A stretch of 64,000 nt of DNA, from contig NZ_MINL01000001.1 in assembly GCF_001882345.1 (NCBI RefSeq), positions 685,944-749,943 on the forward strand. Reading direction: 5' to 3'. Below, piece after piece: positions 45,523-55,520 of this stretch. The stretch's first letter is position 1, and every line of letters begins with the position of its first letter. This DNA comes from Halomonas sp. QHL1. GTDB lineage: Bacteria > Pseudomonadota > Gammaproteobacteria > Pseudomonadales > Halomonadaceae. The notes under the pieces are model-generated. The model saw nothing but the letters and a program-made list of their open reading frames with translations. It searched no databases and had not been told where the DNA came from. A program made the position numbers and the translations under genes.

Positions 45523-46617
45523 TTAGCTACTGCCAAAATCGGCGGGTAGCCCTAAGAAGTTCTGGATAATAAAGAAGTGATCTTCAAATAGGCTGTCGGG
45601 CTCAAGATCGGCAAGCGCTACCCAGCGTGCATGATCACCGCCTTTAACGGGCTTTAGGCGTGGCAACTGCTGATCAGGGCGTAGCGCAAAATAGAAAGCT
45701 TCCGCCAGGGTACGCCCACGCCAGCTGCGGTGGGGCTCATCAAACAGGCGTTGGCCACGCAGTGAGCCTTTGAGTACGGGTTCGGGAACTTTTAAGCGTA
45801 TGCGCTCGCGAAGTTCCCGCAAGCAAGCATCCAACAGACGCTCGTGGGGGTTAATAAACCCCCCAGGCAGGGCATAAAGCCCTTTCCCCGGTGCTGCCGT
45901 GCGCCGCACCAGCAGCACATGCCCCGACTGCACGACCACCGCGTTGACCGTAACAAAAATAGGCGGGTAGGGCGCGTGAGCCCAGGCCTGACGGTACTGA
46001 TCCAATAGCTGCTGTTCTTCCAACAATCGCTGGTAGGCGCGTTCATTGCAAAAGTGTTTGACGCTCTCCACCACGCCCGGCGGTAAATCGTGGTAGGCGC
46101 CGGTGCTTAGATAATCATCCGTTGAGCTGGGGGAGCGAAACAGACGCTCGCGTATTTGACTGGCTGAAATTCCCTCCACTGGTGGCACGCTGACCGACTC
46201 CCATTGAGGAAATAGTGAAAGGTAGTAGCTGGACTGGCCACGGCTGGCTCCAATCAAGCCAATACGGGGTAGACGGGCATTGGCAGGTGCTGCCAAATCG
46301 CGGACTTTGCGCTGCACATCGCGCACCCAAACATCGTCGTTATAGAGGGCGTCGAGTAGGGGAGTGATTTCTAAGCGTTGATTATCGGCGTCGTCAAATC
46401 CCGCGCGAAGCATGGCTTGACGCTCATCGAACCGCCAGGGGTTGCGCAGTGAGCGCGCCTGCCAGGAAGAGCCGACCAACACAATGACCTGACGCGCACG
46501 TTTGAGCGCCTCACGTATAATCGCTAGATGCCCCAGGTGCGGCGGCTGGAAACGGCCGATAAACACCAAACAGTCGAAGTCGCAGGCGGTCGCGGAGCGC
46601 GAAGTTTCAGTAGCCAT
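45523..46617 (-). CDS. NMN adenylyltransferase-Nudix fusion (NadM-Nudix) with altered Nudix box
   Basis: The 364-residue protein has an N-terminal nucleotidyltransferase (about 15-190) with GRFQPPHLGH (HxGH at 27-30) and ISASQIRERL. The C-terminal Nudix domain (about 215-350) is as in NadM-Nudix proteins of Synechocystis and Francisella. The first part should make NAD from NMN; the second usually cleaves ADP-ribose. The Nudix box reads G253...E259...RELRERIRL: R272 replaces the second Glu of the REUxEE core, which normally binds metal. ADP-ribose hydrolysis may thus be lost or changed. The gene is divergent from yihY. Confidence 0.85.
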   Translation of the reverse strand: MATETSRSATACDFDCLVFIGRFQPPHLGHLAIIREALKRARQVIVLVGSSWQARSLRNPWRFDERQAMLRAGFDDADNQRLEITPLLDALYNDDVWVRDVQRKVRDLAAPANARLPRIGLIGASRGQSSYYLSLFPQWESVSVPPVEGISASQIRERLFRSPSSTDDYLSTGAYHDLPPGVVESVKHFCNERAYQRLLEEQQLLDQYRQAWAHAPYPPIFVTVNAVVVQSGHVLLVRRTAAPGKGLYALPGGFINPHERLLDACLRELRERIRLKVPEPVLKGSLRGQRLFDEPHRSWRGRTLAEAFYFALRPDQQLPRLKPVKGGDHARWVALADLEPDSLFEDHFFIIQNFLGLPADFGSS

Positions 46618-46771
46618 CCAAGCTTCCTTTTTCGTTTGGTGATATCAGAGATGCAACGTACCAGAAAACTGCGCTAAACGCTGTGGTTAGGTATGCTAGA
46701 AAAATAGGATATTGATAACGCTTATAAAACGTCCGGATACTTAAAATCGATACCCAGCACAGGGAGTGACT

Positions 46772-47671
46772 ATGATTAAAAGCGCGGCTATCTTTTGGTG
46801 GAGAGTAGTACAAGACGCCACGTCACTTTGGTTGGAGCGGAATGCCTTTAGCTACGCGGGCTCACTAGCGTTCTATACACTTTTCTCCTTGGCGCCCACG
46901 ATTATTATCGCTGTCACGGTAATCGGTGTTGTATTGGGTGAAGAGGCTGCCCATGGCCAAATAGTCGCTCAGCTACAAGGCACATTGGGAATGGATGCAG
47001 CAGTGGCTATTGAACAGGCTGTTGCCCAGTCGAGAATAGAAGAGTCCGGTATCTTGCCAACACTTTTAGGCGTGGGAGCGCTGGTGATTGGGGCGACGAC
47101 AGTCTTTGCACAGATGCAGTTTTCGCTCAATACCATTTGGGGCGTAACAGCAAAGCCCACCTCTAATAGCGCTTTGCGCTTTATTAAAAGTCGATTGCTC
47201 TCGTTAACGGTGGTGCTCTCCATCGGATTTATACTGATGGTATCGCTGGTGTTAGGCGTTGTTTTGCGCGGTATGCTTCAGGCCGCCGATAATTTAGTGC
47301 CTTATGCCAGCTTATTAACCACGTCCGTTGAGTCGCTGGTCTCGCTGGGCGTCGTCACCTTACTATTTGCCACCATTTTTAAAGTACTTCCCGACGTTGT
47401 TTTGCGTTGGCAAGATGTGTTTATTGGTGCTGTCGTAACCGCCGTGCTGTTTACCATAGGCCGTAGCGTGATTGCTATTTACTTGGCGTATACCGCAACA
47501 GCATCCACCTATGGCGCTGCCGGGTCGGTGGTAATGATTTTGCTATGGGTCTACTACAGTTCACTAATACTGCTGTTTGGGGCAGCGTTCACCCGCTCAC
47601 TACTGCTACGCCGTGGCCGTCCTCTGATTCCGCGCAACAGTGCAGTGATTGTCAAACGCGAGTTTGTTTAA
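46772..47671 (+). CDS. YihY/BrkB-family inner-membrane protein
   Basis: The 299-residue protein has six hydrophobic helices and typical YihY/BrkB blocks (NAFSYAGSLAFYTLFSLAP, FAQMQFSLNTIWGV, YGAAGSVVMILLWVYYSSLILLFGA split over the last two helices). It was once annotated as ribonuclease BN, which is now rejected. Its function is not established; transport or envelope roles are proposed. ATG 46772 follows GGGAG with five bases. Confidence 0.88.
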   Translation: MIKSAAIFWWRVVQDATSLWLERNAFSYAGSLAFYTLFSLAPTIIIAVTVIGVVLGEEAAHGQIVAQLQGTLGMDAAVAIEQAVAQSRIEESGILPTLLGVGALVIGATTVFAQMQFSLNTIWGVTAKPTSNSALRFIKSRLLSLTVVLSIGFILMVSLVLGVVLRGMLQAADNLVPYASLLTTSVESLVSLGVVTLLFATIFKVLPDVVLRWQDVFIGAVVTAVLFTIGRSVIAIYLAYTATASTYGAAGSVVMILLWVYYSSLILLFGAAFTRSLLLRRGRPLIPRNSAVIVKREFV

Positions 47672-47703
47672 CACTTCGGTAAGGCCAGCAAGGTAAGGAG
47701 GTA

Positions 47704-47982
47704 ATGATGAGCGATTGCTGTGTACGTGCTTTGGTGACCGGCAAGGTGCAGGGCGTCTGGTATCGCCGTGCTACTCTAGAGAAAGCCCTTCAGCTTAGCC
47801 TCACCGGCTACGCCAAAAACTTGCCTGATGGCCGCGTTGAAGTGTTGATGTGTGGTCACTCTGACGCAGTCAAGCTGCTGAGCGAATGGCTATGGCAGGG
47901 CTCAGAAGGGGCGCAGGTTACCCATGTGGAGCTCGAGGTGCTAGATAATTGTCGCGCCCCGAGCCACTTTGCCACCCAGTAA
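47704..47982 (+). CDS. acyP: Acylphosphatase
   Basis: The 92-residue enzyme hydrolyses acyl phosphates. The family signatures are GKVQGVWYR with the catalytic Arg, and GYAKNLPDGRVEVLMCG with the catalytic Asn. AAGGAGG at 47695-47701 favours the second ATG (47707) but the adjacent one at 47704 is also possible. It follows yihY by 32 bases. Confidence 0.94.
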   Translation: MMSDCCVRALVTGKVQGVWYRRATLEKALQLSLTGYAKNLPDGRVEVLMCGHSDAVKLLSEWLWQGSEGAQVTHVELEVLDNCRAPSHFATQ

Positions 47983-48017
47983 GACCTTTTAAGAAACTCT
48001 GGCTAGTCGGCAAGTTT

Positions 48018-48959
48018 CTATTTAGCGCTTTTCCATTCAAGAATATTGTTGGCCGTTAGGCTGACAATATTCTGGCGCGCTTCCGGTGTGATCCAGGCGT
48101 TGTGAGGCGTGACGATTAAGTTGAGCGGCTCGCTAAGGGCATCCAGCAGCGGATGGCCATCTCTGGGCGGTTCAGCGGGCAGTACATCGACACCTAATCC
48201 ACCCAGCTTGCCGCTACGCAGCGCCTCCAGCGCGGCCACTTCATCGATAACCCCGCCACGGGCGCAGTTGATCAATAGCAGCGAGTTCTTGGCGCGCGCT
48301 AAGCGTTCCCGGTTAATCAAGTGTTTGGTGGCCTCGCTCAACGGGCAGTGCAGACTGATAACATCGGCATCCGGTAGCAGGTCGTCCAGGGCAGGGCGCT
48401 TATCATTCGCCTCATTACCCGGGCGGGCGGCAAAGGTGACCTGCATGCCAAAGGCTTCCGCCAGGCGTGCTACTTCAGTACCTAATTCACCTTGACCAAC
48501 CATCACTAGCTGTTTGCCTGACAGCTGGAGCGTTGGGTAATCCTGCAAGCAAAAGAACGAGCTACGCTGCCATTCGCCGGCGGCGACATCGCGCTGGTAG
48601 CGGGGGAGGCGATTGGCTAACGCGAGGATGAGCATTAAAGTGTGTTGAGAAACGCTGGCGGTGCCATAAGCCGCGACGTTTTTAACTTCGATATTGTGTT
48701 CTTTTGCACTCTCAAGATCGATATTATTGAGGCCTGTCGCCAACACGCATATCAGTCGCAGTTTAGGCAACTGCTGAAGCGTCTCGGCGTCCAGCACTAC
48801 CTTGTTCACAATCGCTATATCGGCGTTAGCAAGGCGTTCCCGCGCTTGTTGAGTCGTGCTCTGCTCAAACACCTCAAGGTTTGAAACCGTCTCTTCAATG
48901 GCGGCCAAATTGATCTCGGGACCGAGGCTTTGCGCATCCAGTATCACCGCATGGGGCAT
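48018..48959 (-). CDS. D-2-hydroxyacid dehydrogenase, probable glycerate dehydrogenase/hydroxypyruvate reductase
   Basis: The 313-residue enzyme has the NAD motif (VGQGELGTEVARLAEAFGM, about 150-170) and the catalytic triad: Arg in NCARGGVIDE, Glu in DVLPAEPP and His in VTPHNAWI. The overall pattern resembles HprA-type glycerate dehydrogenases of one-carbon and glycine metabolism, in keeping with the gcv genes here. ATG 48959 (GGAGAG upstream) is used; a longer start would add 28 residues with no homology pattern. It is divergent from the fmdB-like gene. Confidence 0.85.
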   Translation of the reverse strand: MPHAVILDAQSLGPEINLAAIEETVSNLEVFEQSTTQQARERLANADIAIVNKVVLDAETLQQLPKLRLICVLATGLNNIDLESAKEHNIEVKNVAAYGTASVSQHTLMLILALANRLPRYQRDVAAGEWQRSSFFCLQDYPTLQLSGKQLVMVGQGELGTEVARLAEAFGMQVTFAARPGNEANDKRPALDDLLPDADVISLHCPLSEATKHLINRERLARAKNSLLLINCARGGVIDEVAALEALRSGKLGGLGVDVLPAEPPRDGHPLLDALSEPLNLIVTPHNAWITPEARQNIVSLTANNILEWKSAK

Positions 48960-49132
48960 TTTCTTCTCTCCATTAACTGCAGGGGGCTGTATAACCTTGC
49001 TCGCTAGGGGGCACAAAAGGGTATAATGGCGGCGCTTTATCAACCGCAGCCTTGGAATTTACCCCGACTGGCCACATATTGCAGCCTGGCAGCGTTTGTG
49101 TTCGCCATTGTTCTCTCTTTTCAGAACTGAGT

Positions 49133-49192
49133 CTTTTAGAACTGGGTCTGCCAGAGCTAAGCCTTTTAGAACTATGTTTGCCAGAACCATGC
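49133..49192. repeat. Two 30-bp direct repeats in the leader of the fmdB-like gene
   Basis: Two imperfect tandem copies start at 49133 and 49163, each beginning CTTTTAGAACT and containing GCCAGA. Partial copies flank them on both sides (TTTTCAGAACT before, TTGTCAGG after). They lie between the promoter region shared with the hydroxyacid dehydrogenase and the fmdB-like start. Confidence 0.6.
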
Positions 49193-49225
49193 TTGTCAGG
49201 GTTGAGCTTATTAGGAGTCATCAAG

Positions 49226-49525
49226 ATGCCCATCTACGAATATGAGTGCAAGGCCTGCGGCCATCGCATGGAAAAATTGCAGAAAATTAGCGCCGATCCC
49301 CTTAAGGATTGCCCTGCATGCCAAAGCGATGGTTTGGAACGGCTTGTCTCGGCAGCGGGTTTCCGTTTGGCCGGCGGCGGTTGGTACGAAACCGATTTCA
49401 AAACGGGTAGCAAAAAGAACCTGGTTGCTGATGGCAAAACTGCCTCTGCAGATGCCGGTAAAGCAAGCGATTCCAGCGCTACCGCTAAGAGCGTTACTCC
49501 CACAGACAAGGGCGCCGCGGCATAG
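49226..49525 (+). CDS. FmdB-family zinc-ribbon protein
   Basis: The 99-residue protein starts [20 protein letters not shown] with a zinc ribbon of two CxxC pairs (CKAC and CPAC). Then comes an [17 protein letters not shown] segment and a low-complexity Ala/Lys/Ser tail. It is the small putative regulatory protein often found just upstream of aspS. ATG 49226 has TTAGGAG upstream; a reading frame continuing upstream through the leader repeats is not needed. aspS follows after 65 bases. Confidence 0.88.
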   Translation: MPIYEYECKACGHRMEKLQKISADPLKDCPACQSDGLERLVSAAGFRLAGGGWYETDFKTGSKKNLVADGKTASADAGKASDSSATAKSVTPTDKGAAA

Positions 49526-49590
49526 CCGCAGCAGTCAGGGTCGGGACGCCCGCGACACACTCATTGCCACGTAACAGAACAGGATTTGAC

Positions 49591-51372
49591 ATGCGCAGCC
49601 ATTATTGCGGCCAGCTAAACGAAACTTTGGTGGATCAAACGGTTACGGTATGCGGGTGGGTTCATCGCCGCCGTGACCACGGTGGGGTAATTTTCCTCGA
49701 TATGCGCGATCGCGACGGCATCGCTCAGTTCGTGGTCGACCCTGATACCGCCGAGGCGTTCGCTAATGCCGACCGTGCCCGTAGTGAATTTGTCCTGCGT
49801 ATCACTGGTCGTGTTCGGCTGCGCCCAGAAGGCACCCAAAACGCCAACATGCCGACGGGTATGATTGAGGTGTTGGCAAAAGACGTTGAAGTGCTCAATA
49901 CCGCCGTTACCCCGCCATTCCAGCTGGATGAGCATGGTAGAGTTGGTGAAGAGGTGCGCTTAAAGCACCGCTATATCGATCTGCGTCGCCCGGATATGAT
50001 CGAGAAGCTGCGCCTACGCTCGCGTATTTCTCATAACGTGCGCGCTTACCTCGAAAACCAGGGCTTCCTGGATATCGAAACGCCGGTGCTCACCCGCGCG
50101 ACGCCAGAAGGTGCTCGTGATTATCTGGTGCCTAGCCGTACCCACGCGGGCAGTTTCTTTGCGCTGCCCCAGTCCCCGCAGCTGTTTAAGCAGCTGTTGA
50201 TGGTGGCGGGCTTTGACCGCTACTACCAAATTGCCAAGTGCTTCCGCGATGAAGACCTACGCGCCGACCGTCAGCCTGAGTTCACCCAGATTGATATCGA
50301 GGCGTCTTTCGTGGAAGAGAATGACATCATGGGCATTACTGAAACCATGATTCGTCAGCTGTTCAAGGACGTATTAAAAGCCGAACTACCTGAATTTCCG
50401 CGCATGACCTGGCAGGAAGCGATGGATCGTTTTGGCTCTGACAAACCGGATCTACGCATTCCGTTGGAACTGACCGATGTCGACGACCTTATGAAGCAAG
50501 TCGATTTCAAAGTCTTCTCTGGTCCTGCCAGCGCAGATGATGGCCGTGTTGCGGCGCTGAAAGTGCCCGGTGGTGCTAAGCTGTCGCGCAAAGAGATCGA
50601 TGAGTACACCAAGTTTGTCGGCATCTACGGTGCCAAAGGCCTGGCGTGGATTAAAGTCAACGAGCGCGCCAAAGGGCTTGAAGGTCTGCAGTCTCCGATC
50701 GTCAAGTTTATGGAAAATATCGTTGAAGAGCTGCTCGATCGTGTGGGCGCTGAAGATGGTGACATTATCTTCTTTGGTGCCGATAAAGCCCGGATCGTTA
50801 ACGAAGCCATTGGCGCGCTGCGCGTCAAGCTGGGTGCTGATCTGGAGCTCTATACTCAAGAGTGGGCACCACTTTGGGTCGTCGACTTCCCGATGTTTGA
50901 AGCCGACGACAATGGTCGCTTAAGCCCGCTGCACCACCCCTTCACTGCGCCTTCCTGCACGCCGGAAAAGCTCAAGGCCGATCCTGCCAAGGCGCTTTCA
51001 CGCGCTTACGATATGGTGCTCAACGGCACCGAGTTAGGCGGTGGTTCGATCCGTATCCACGACCAAGCCATGCAAAGCACGGTGTTTGAGATCCTTGGTA
51101 TTGGTGAAGAAGAAGCCCAAGAGAAATTCGGCTTTCTGCTGGATGCGCTTCAGTACGGCGCGCCGCCTCATGGTGGCTTAGCTTTTGGCTTGGATCGCTT
51201 GGTCATGCTGATGGTCGGTGCCAAGACTATTCGTGAAGTCATCGCCTTCCCGAAAACCCAAAGCGCTGCCTGTTTGATGACCAACGCACCGGGCGAAGTC
51301 AGCCCCGAGCAGTTGAAAGATTTGAACATCCGTCTACGCCAGAAAGTCAAAGCGGAACCCACCGCCGAATAA
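49591..51372 (+). CDS. aspS: Aspartyl-tRNA synthetase
   Basis: The 593-residue class II synthetase of bacterial type has an N-terminal OB-fold anticodon-binding domain (1-110), motif 2 [16 protein letters not shown], the inserted GAD domain (about 280-420) and motif 3 in the C-terminal [15 protein letters not shown] 49591 matches family N-termini (MRSHYCGQL). It probably forms a transcript with the fmdB-like gene and ends at a good terminator. Confidence 0.97.
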   Translation: MRSHYCGQLNETLVDQTVTVCGWVHRRRDHGGVIFLDMRDRDGIAQFVVDPDTAEAFANADRARSEFVLRITGRVRLRPEGTQNANMPTGMIEVLAKDVEVLNTAVTPPFQLDEHGRVGEEVRLKHRYIDLRRPDMIEKLRLRSRISHNVRAYLENQGFLDIETPVLTRATPEGARDYLVPSRTHAGSFFALPQSPQLFKQLLMVAGFDRYYQIAKCFRDEDLRADRQPEFTQIDIEASFVEENDIMGITETMIRQLFKDVLKAELPEFPRMTWQEAMDRFGSDKPDLRIPLELTDVDDLMKQVDFKVFSGPASADDGRVAALKVPGGAKLSRKEIDEYTKFVGIYGAKGLAWIKVNERAKGLEGLQSPIVKFMENIVEELLDRVGAEDGDIIFFGADKARIVNEAIGALRVKLGADLELYTQEWAPLWVVDFPMFEADDNGRLSPLHHPFTAPSCTPEKLKADPAKALSRAYDMVLNGTELGGGSIRIHDQAMQSTVFEILGIGEEEAQEKFGFLLDALQYGAPPHGGLAFGLDRLVMLMVGAKTIREVIAFPKTQSAACLMTNAPGEVSPEQLKDLNIRLRQKVKAEPTAE

Positions 51373-51392
51373 ATCGGTTCGGTTGGCCGTTC

Positions 51393-51421
51393 AACACCGA
51401 CGCCACGGCGTCGGTGTTTTT
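51393..51421 (+). terminator. Rho-independent terminator after aspS
   Basis: AACACCGACGCC at 51393-51404 is complementary to GGCGTCGGTGTT at 51407-51418, so the inner pairs form the loop; the run TTTTT ends at 51421. It separates aspS from ruvC. Confidence 0.8.
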
Positions 51422-51451
51422 GTATGTTCTAGTCACACGAGTAACGACGCC

Positions 51452-52015
51452 ATGGAAGAGCAAAAGCCCGTCGTACCCATTCGCATTTTGGGCATAGACC
51501 CTGGCTCACGGGTAACCGGTTACGGGGTGATCGATATTATTGGCGTTAAGCCCAGCTACGTAGCGAGTGGCTGTATTCGTACGGCGGAAGGGGCCTTAGA
51601 GCAGCGCTTGGCGCAAATTTACGCCGGCCTTAGCGAAGTCGTGGGCCTGCATCGACCTTCCCAAGTGGCCATTGAGCGGGTATTTATGGCCAAAAACCCC
51701 GATTCAGCGCTAAAGCTGGGCCAGGCTCGGGGGGCGGCAATGGTGTGTATGGCCAATCATGGCTTGAGCCTTGCAGAGTATGCCGCGCGGCAGATTAAGC
51801 AGGCGGTGACCGGCCAGGGCGGCGCGGATAAAGAGCAGGTGCAGCATATGGTGACTGCTATTCTGCAGCTCTCTGCTACCCCTCAAGCTGATGCCGCCGA
51901 TGCGTTAGCCATTGCGCTAACCCATGCTTATAACGGCTCTGTCATTAACACCCAAGGGTTGCCCGCTGCGCCATCTAGGGGCCGGCGTCGCTCCACCGGA
52001 CGCTGGCGGCTTTAA
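51452..52015 (+). CDS. ruvC: Holliday junction resolvase RuvC
   Basis: The 187-residue endonuclease resolves Holliday junctions in the RuvABC complex. Catalytic acidic residues are in [20 protein letters not shown] and [16 protein letters not shown] 51452 is preferred, as RuvC starts shortly before ILGIDPG. The C-terminal Arg-rich tail ([11 protein letters not shown]) extends slightly beyond the 173-residue E. coli form. It heads the ruvCAB block. Confidence 0.95.
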   Translation: MEEQKPVVPIRILGIDPGSRVTGYGVIDIIGVKPSYVASGCIRTAEGALEQRLAQIYAGLSEVVGLHRPSQVAIERVFMAKNPDSALKLGQARGAAMVCMANHGLSLAEYAARQIKQAVTGQGGADKEQVQHMVTAILQLSATPQADAADALAIALTHAYNGSVINTQGLPAAPSRGRRRSTGRWRL

Positions 52016-52119
52016 TTCCCGCTGTACCGGTGGCTGAACTACTGGTCACCTGTACAGAGTCGCTTTATAGTAATCATCTGTTTTTTACTCTATTTTTTCA
52101 TTCCGGTGCGAGCGAATTT

Positions 52120-52728
52120 ATGATTGGACGTCTGAGTGGTCAGCTAGTGGCAAAGCAACCTCCCTGGATTGTGATCGACGTTCACGGCGTAGGTTACGAA
52201 CTGGAAACCTCAATGAATACGCTGGTTGCACTTCCGGCGATCAACGAGAGCGTTTCATTATTCACTCATTTAACCATTCGTGATGACGCCCACTTACTCT
52301 ATGGGTTCGGCCGTGAGCACGAACGTGCTCTCTTTCGCGCATTAATTAAGGTCAATGGCGTAGGGCCCAAGCTTGCACTAGCCATCCTGTCGGGTATGGA
52401 CGAAGACGCCTTTATGCGCTGCGTCCGTGATGACGACAGCAAAGCGCTGACAGCACTGCCAGGGGTGGGTAAGAAAACCGCTGAGCGGCTGATTATTGAA
52501 ATGCGCGACCGTTTCCCCGAGTGGGAAGACGGCAGCAACACGCTGCTGCCCCTTGAGGCCACTAATGGCCGCGCCGCTGCCCGTGATAGCCTCGCCGATG
52601 CGGAAGCCGCATTAGTTAGCTTGGGGTATAAACTGACTGAGGCGTCGAAAATGCTCGCCGATATCGACCCCAATCAGTCCACCGAAGCGCTGATTAAAGC
52701 CGCTCTCACCCAGCGCATGAGTGGCTAA
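52120..52728 (+). CDS. ruvA: Holliday junction DNA helicase RuvA
   Basis: The 202-residue protein has an N-terminal OB fold (MIGRLSGQLVAKQPPW), two helix-hairpin-helix motifs (KVNGVGPKLALAILSGM and LPGVGKKTAERLIIEM) and a C-terminal domain III that touches RuvB. Its acidic-pin region is conserved. The start at 52120 fits the universal MIGRL N-terminus; an upstream extension is not part of the family. Confidence 0.96.
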   Translation: MIGRLSGQLVAKQPPWIVIDVHGVGYELETSMNTLVALPAINESVSLFTHLTIRDDAHLLYGFGREHERALFRALIKVNGVGPKLALAILSGMDEDAFMRCVRDDDSKALTALPGVGKKTAERLIIEMRDRFPEWEDGSNTLLPLEATNGRAAARDSLADAEAALVSLGYKLTEASKMLADIDPNQSTEALIKAALTQRMSG

Positions 52729-52768
52729 GCAGAGCGGAATAAATACGAAATTGCGGGTAGCGGATAGT

Positions 52769-52810
52769 CCTTTGTTAATAGGCCTTTGTTAATAGGCCTT
52801 TGTTAATAGA
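52769..52810. repeat. Three 14-bp tandem repeats between ruvA and ruvB
   Basis: CCTTTGTTAATAGG at 52769-52782 repeats exactly at 52783-52796 and, with the last base changed, at 52797-52810; a further partial CCTTT follows. It lies just upstream of ruvB and could vary in copy number by slippage. Confidence 0.85.
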
Positions 52811-52841
52811 CCTTTCTGAATCGCCATAAAGAAGAGCACCT

Positions 52842-53879
52842 ATGTTAGAACACGATCGGCTGATCGCCGCTGAGCCTGAACAGGGGGAGGGGCGTATTGA
52901 TTACGCGATTCGCCCTAAGCGGCTGGATGACTATATTGGCCAGCCGCGTGTGCGTGAACAGCTGGAAATCTTTATCGGCGCCGCCCGGCAGCGCGAAGAG
53001 AGCCTGGATCACACCCTAGTATTTGGCCCCCCAGGGTTGGGTAAAACGACCCTTGCGCATATTATTGCCACCGAGATGGGGGTCGGTATGAAATCGACTT
53101 CCGGCCCGGTACTTGAGCGGGCAGGCGATTTAGCCGCCATGCTGACTAATTTAGAGCCTGGCGATGTACTCTTTATCGACGAAATTCATCGCCTTTCGCC
53201 GGTGGTTGAGGAAGTGCTCTACCCAGCCATGGAAGATTTTCAGCTCGACATCATGATTGGCGAAGGGCCTGCGGCGCGTTCGATTAAACTGGATCTTCCC
53301 CGCTTCACCCTGGTGGGTGCCACTACCCGGGCAGGGTTACTGACTTCCCCGCTGCGTGACCGGTTTGGTATCGTGCAGCGGCTTGAGTTTTATAACCTCG
53401 AAGAGCTAACAGAAATTGTCTCGCGCTCGGCGCGCTTGTTAGGCGTTGAAACCAGCCACGATGGCGCCATTGAAGTAGCCAGACGTTCACGTGGTACGCC
53501 GCGAATTGCCAACCGATTGCTGCGCCGGGTGAGAGATTACGCCGAAATGAAAGGCAACGGCGTAGTCGATGTCGCCATGGCTGATGCGGCACTCAACATG
53601 CTCAATGTGGATCATCACGGTTTGGATCATATGGATCGACGACTACTGCTAGCCATGATCGATAAATTTGACGGTGGGCCGGTGGGCATTGATTCACTCG
53701 CCGCTGCGATCAGTGAAGAGCGTGACACGATCGAAGACGTTATTGAGCCCTATCTTATTCAGCAGGGCTTAATGATGCGGACCCCCCGAGGCCGGGTGGT
53801 CACCCGCCAGGCATGGCTGCACTTTGAGCGCGTGCCTCACGAACAGGCAACCGATATGGAAGGAGAGCGCCGTCCGTGA
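52842..53879 (+). CDS. ruvB: Holliday junction DNA helicase RuvB
   Basis: The 345-residue AAA+ motor drives branch migration with RuvA. Walker A is [13 protein letters not shown], Walker [10 protein letters not shown], sensor 1 [10 protein letters not shown], and the arginine-finger region is SPLRDRFG. Length is close to E. coli RuvB (336). ybgC begins inside its stop codon region (GTGA overlap), so ruv and tol genes are likely co-transcribed. Confidence 0.97.
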   Translation: MLEHDRLIAAEPEQGEGRIDYAIRPKRLDDYIGQPRVREQLEIFIGAARQREESLDHTLVFGPPGLGKTTLAHIIATEMGVGMKSTSGPVLERAGDLAAMLTNLEPGDVLFIDEIHRLSPVVEEVLYPAMEDFQLDIMIGEGPAARSIKLDLPRFTLVGATTRAGLLTSPLRDRFGIVQRLEFYNLEELTEIVSRSARLLGVETSHDGAIEVARRSRGTPRIANRLLRRVRDYAEMKGNGVVDVAMADAALNMLNVDHHGLDHMDRRLLLAMIDKFDGGPVGIDSLAAAISEERDTIEDVIEPYLIQQGLMMRTPRGRVVTRQAWLHFERVPHEQATDMEGERRP

Positions 53880-54301
53880 GTAAGCAAGTGAGCGTGCCTG
53901 CGAACGATAGTTATCGCCTGCCGCTGCGCGTTTATATGGAAGATACTGACGCAGGCGGCATTGTCTACTACGTTAACTACTTGAAGTTTATGGAGCGTGC
54001 GCGCAGCGAATGGCTCCGACAGTTGGGCCTGAATCAGCAAACGCTGCTAGACGAAGGTACACAGCTAGTGGTATACCGCTTGGCCTGTCACTACGCGAAA
54101 CCGGCTTGCCTAGACGATGCGTTGCAAATTAGTGCTCACATTTCCGACGTTGGGCGCTGTCGAATGACATTTGAACAGCAGGTTTGGCGTGGAGAGGAAC
54201 TCCTTTGCTCTGCCACAGTCGAGATAGCCTGCTTGAGCACCGAGCGTCTACGGCCAAAAGCATGGCCAGCGTCGCTTAAAGTTTTGACCCGGGCCTCTTA
54301 A
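53876..54301 (+). CDS. ybgC: Tol-Pal-associated acyl-CoA thioesterase YbgC
   Basis: The 141-residue hotdog-fold thioesterase has the YbgC/4HBT signature [28 protein letters not shown] in two blocks, with the catalytic Asp in EDTDAGG. YbgC interacts with phospholipid synthesis enzymes and lies at the head of the tol-pal cluster in most gammaproteobacteria. The start is GTG 53876, overlapping the ruvB stop by four bases. Confidence 0.92.
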   Translation: MSKQVSVPANDSYRLPLRVYMEDTDAGGIVYYVNYLKFMERARSEWLRQLGLNQQTLLDEGTQLVVYRLACHYAKPACLDDALQISAHISDVGRCRMTFEQQVWRGEELLCSATVEIACLSTERLRPKAWPASLKVLTRAS

Positions 54302-54359
54302 CCAAGAGGTCACTCACTGCGTCGGCAATCCCGACCCTAATAGATTGATGAGGGCACCT

Positions 54360-55055
54360 GTGAACGATAACACCATGTCCATTCCCCATTTGATAATGAG
54401 TGCCAGTACGGTAGTGCAACTGGTAATGCTGCTACTGCTGGTGGGGTCGATCCTCTCGTGGGTAGTAATTTTTCAGCGCAGCATTGCGTTGGGCCGCGCC
54501 AAGAAAGAGTACAACCAATTTGAGGAGGCTTTTTGGTCAGGTGTCGACTTAAACGAGCTCTACCGTGAGATCCCAGCGGACGACCCGCGCCACGGCGCCG
54601 AACATATTTTTCAATCCGGTTTCCGCGAATTTAACCGCTTGATGCCTAAAACCCGTGACCCGGATACCGTGCTAGAAGGCGTGCAGCGTAGCATGCGGGT
54701 CGCGTGGTCACGGGAAGAGGATCGCTTAACTCAACATTTAGTATTCCTGGCCACCGTTGCCTCTGTTAGCCCCTATATCGGCCTGTTTGGCACTGTATGG
54801 GGAATCATGGGGTCTTTTCAGGCGCTATCTCTGACGCAACAAGCAACCCTAGCCACGGTGGCTCCCTGGATTGCCGAAGCGCTAATTGCGACAGCCATGG
54901 GTCTATTTGCGGCGATCCCAGCGGTGATTTTCTATAACCGACTGTCCAACACGTCTTCTCGCCTGCTGGGTAAATACGAAGACTTTGCTGAAGAGTTTCA
55001 CGCTATCCTGCATCGCAATTTGCAAGGGCGTGACGGCAAAACGAGCGCCAGCTAA
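54360..55055 (+). CDS. tolQ: TolQ, proton-channel subunit of the Tol-Pal motor
   Basis: The 231-residue inner-membrane protein has three transmembrane helices (about 15-38, 130-155 and 170-195), with the conserved [19 protein letters not shown] and [21 protein letters not shown] blocks of the ExbB/MotA/TolQ family. GTG 54360, preceded by GAGGG, gives a length equal to E. coli TolQ (230). It works with TolR to harness the proton motive force for envelope constriction. Confidence 0.94.
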   Translation: MNDNTMSIPHLIMSASTVVQLVMLLLLVGSILSWVVIFQRSIALGRAKKEYNQFEEAFWSGVDLNELYREIPADDPRHGAEHIFQSGFREFNRLMPKTRDPDTVLEGVQRSMRVAWSREEDRLTQHLVFLATVASVSPYIGLFGTVWGIMGSFQALSLTQQATLATVAPWIAEALIATAMGLFAAIPAVIFYNRLSNTSSRLLGKYEDFAEEFHAILHRNLQGRDGKTSAS

Positions 55056-55066
55056 GGGAGAGAGCC

Positions 55067-55504
55067 ATGCAAGGACCATTCAATCGTAGCGGTAAAAGCA
55101 AGCCGATGGCGGAGATTAACGTTGTCCCTTTCATTGACATCATGCTGGTACTGCTGGTGGTTTTCATGATCACCGCGCCCATGTTGACCCAGGGCGTACA
55201 AGTTGAGTTGCCGCAAGTCACCTCTCAGCCCATTGAGACCCAGGAAGATAATGATCCCATCATTATCTCGGTTAATCGCGACGGTGGGTACTTCATCACG
55301 CTGGGGGAAGACTCCACGTCGGTCACGCTGGATGAGATGTCCTCAAGAGTGACAACGATTCTAGAGCGTCGGCCAGGTACACCCGTGATGGTGCGCGGTG
55401 ACCAAAATGTGGCCTACGGACAGATTGTCGTCTTGATGAGTACCCTGCAAGGCGCTGGTGTGGCTAACGTGGGGCTGCTTTCTGAGCCGCCACAAGATGG
55501 GTAA
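55067..55504 (+). CDS. tolR: TolR, Tol-Pal motor subunit
   Basis: The 145-residue protein has a single N-terminal membrane helix ([20 protein letters not shown]) containing the proton-relaying Asp in FIDIMLVLL, and a periplasmic ExbD-type domain ([19 protein letters not shown]). GGGAGAG precedes the ATG. It begins 11 bases after tolQ. Confidence 0.95.
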   Translation: MQGPFNRSGKSKPMAEINVVPFIDIMLVLLVVFMITAPMLTQGVQVELPQVTSQPIETQEDNDPIIISVNRDGGYFITLGEDSTSVTLDEMSSRVTTILERRPGTPVMVRGDQNVAYGQIVVLMSTLQGAGVANVGLLSEPPQDG

Positions 55505-55520
55505 GGGCAAGGCGCAGCAC

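Noticed and set aside
49052..49225. N-terminal extension of the fmdB-like protein
   Set aside because: Family members begin at MPxYEY and a good ribosome site precedes ATG 49226; the upstream frame is kept only as a finding.
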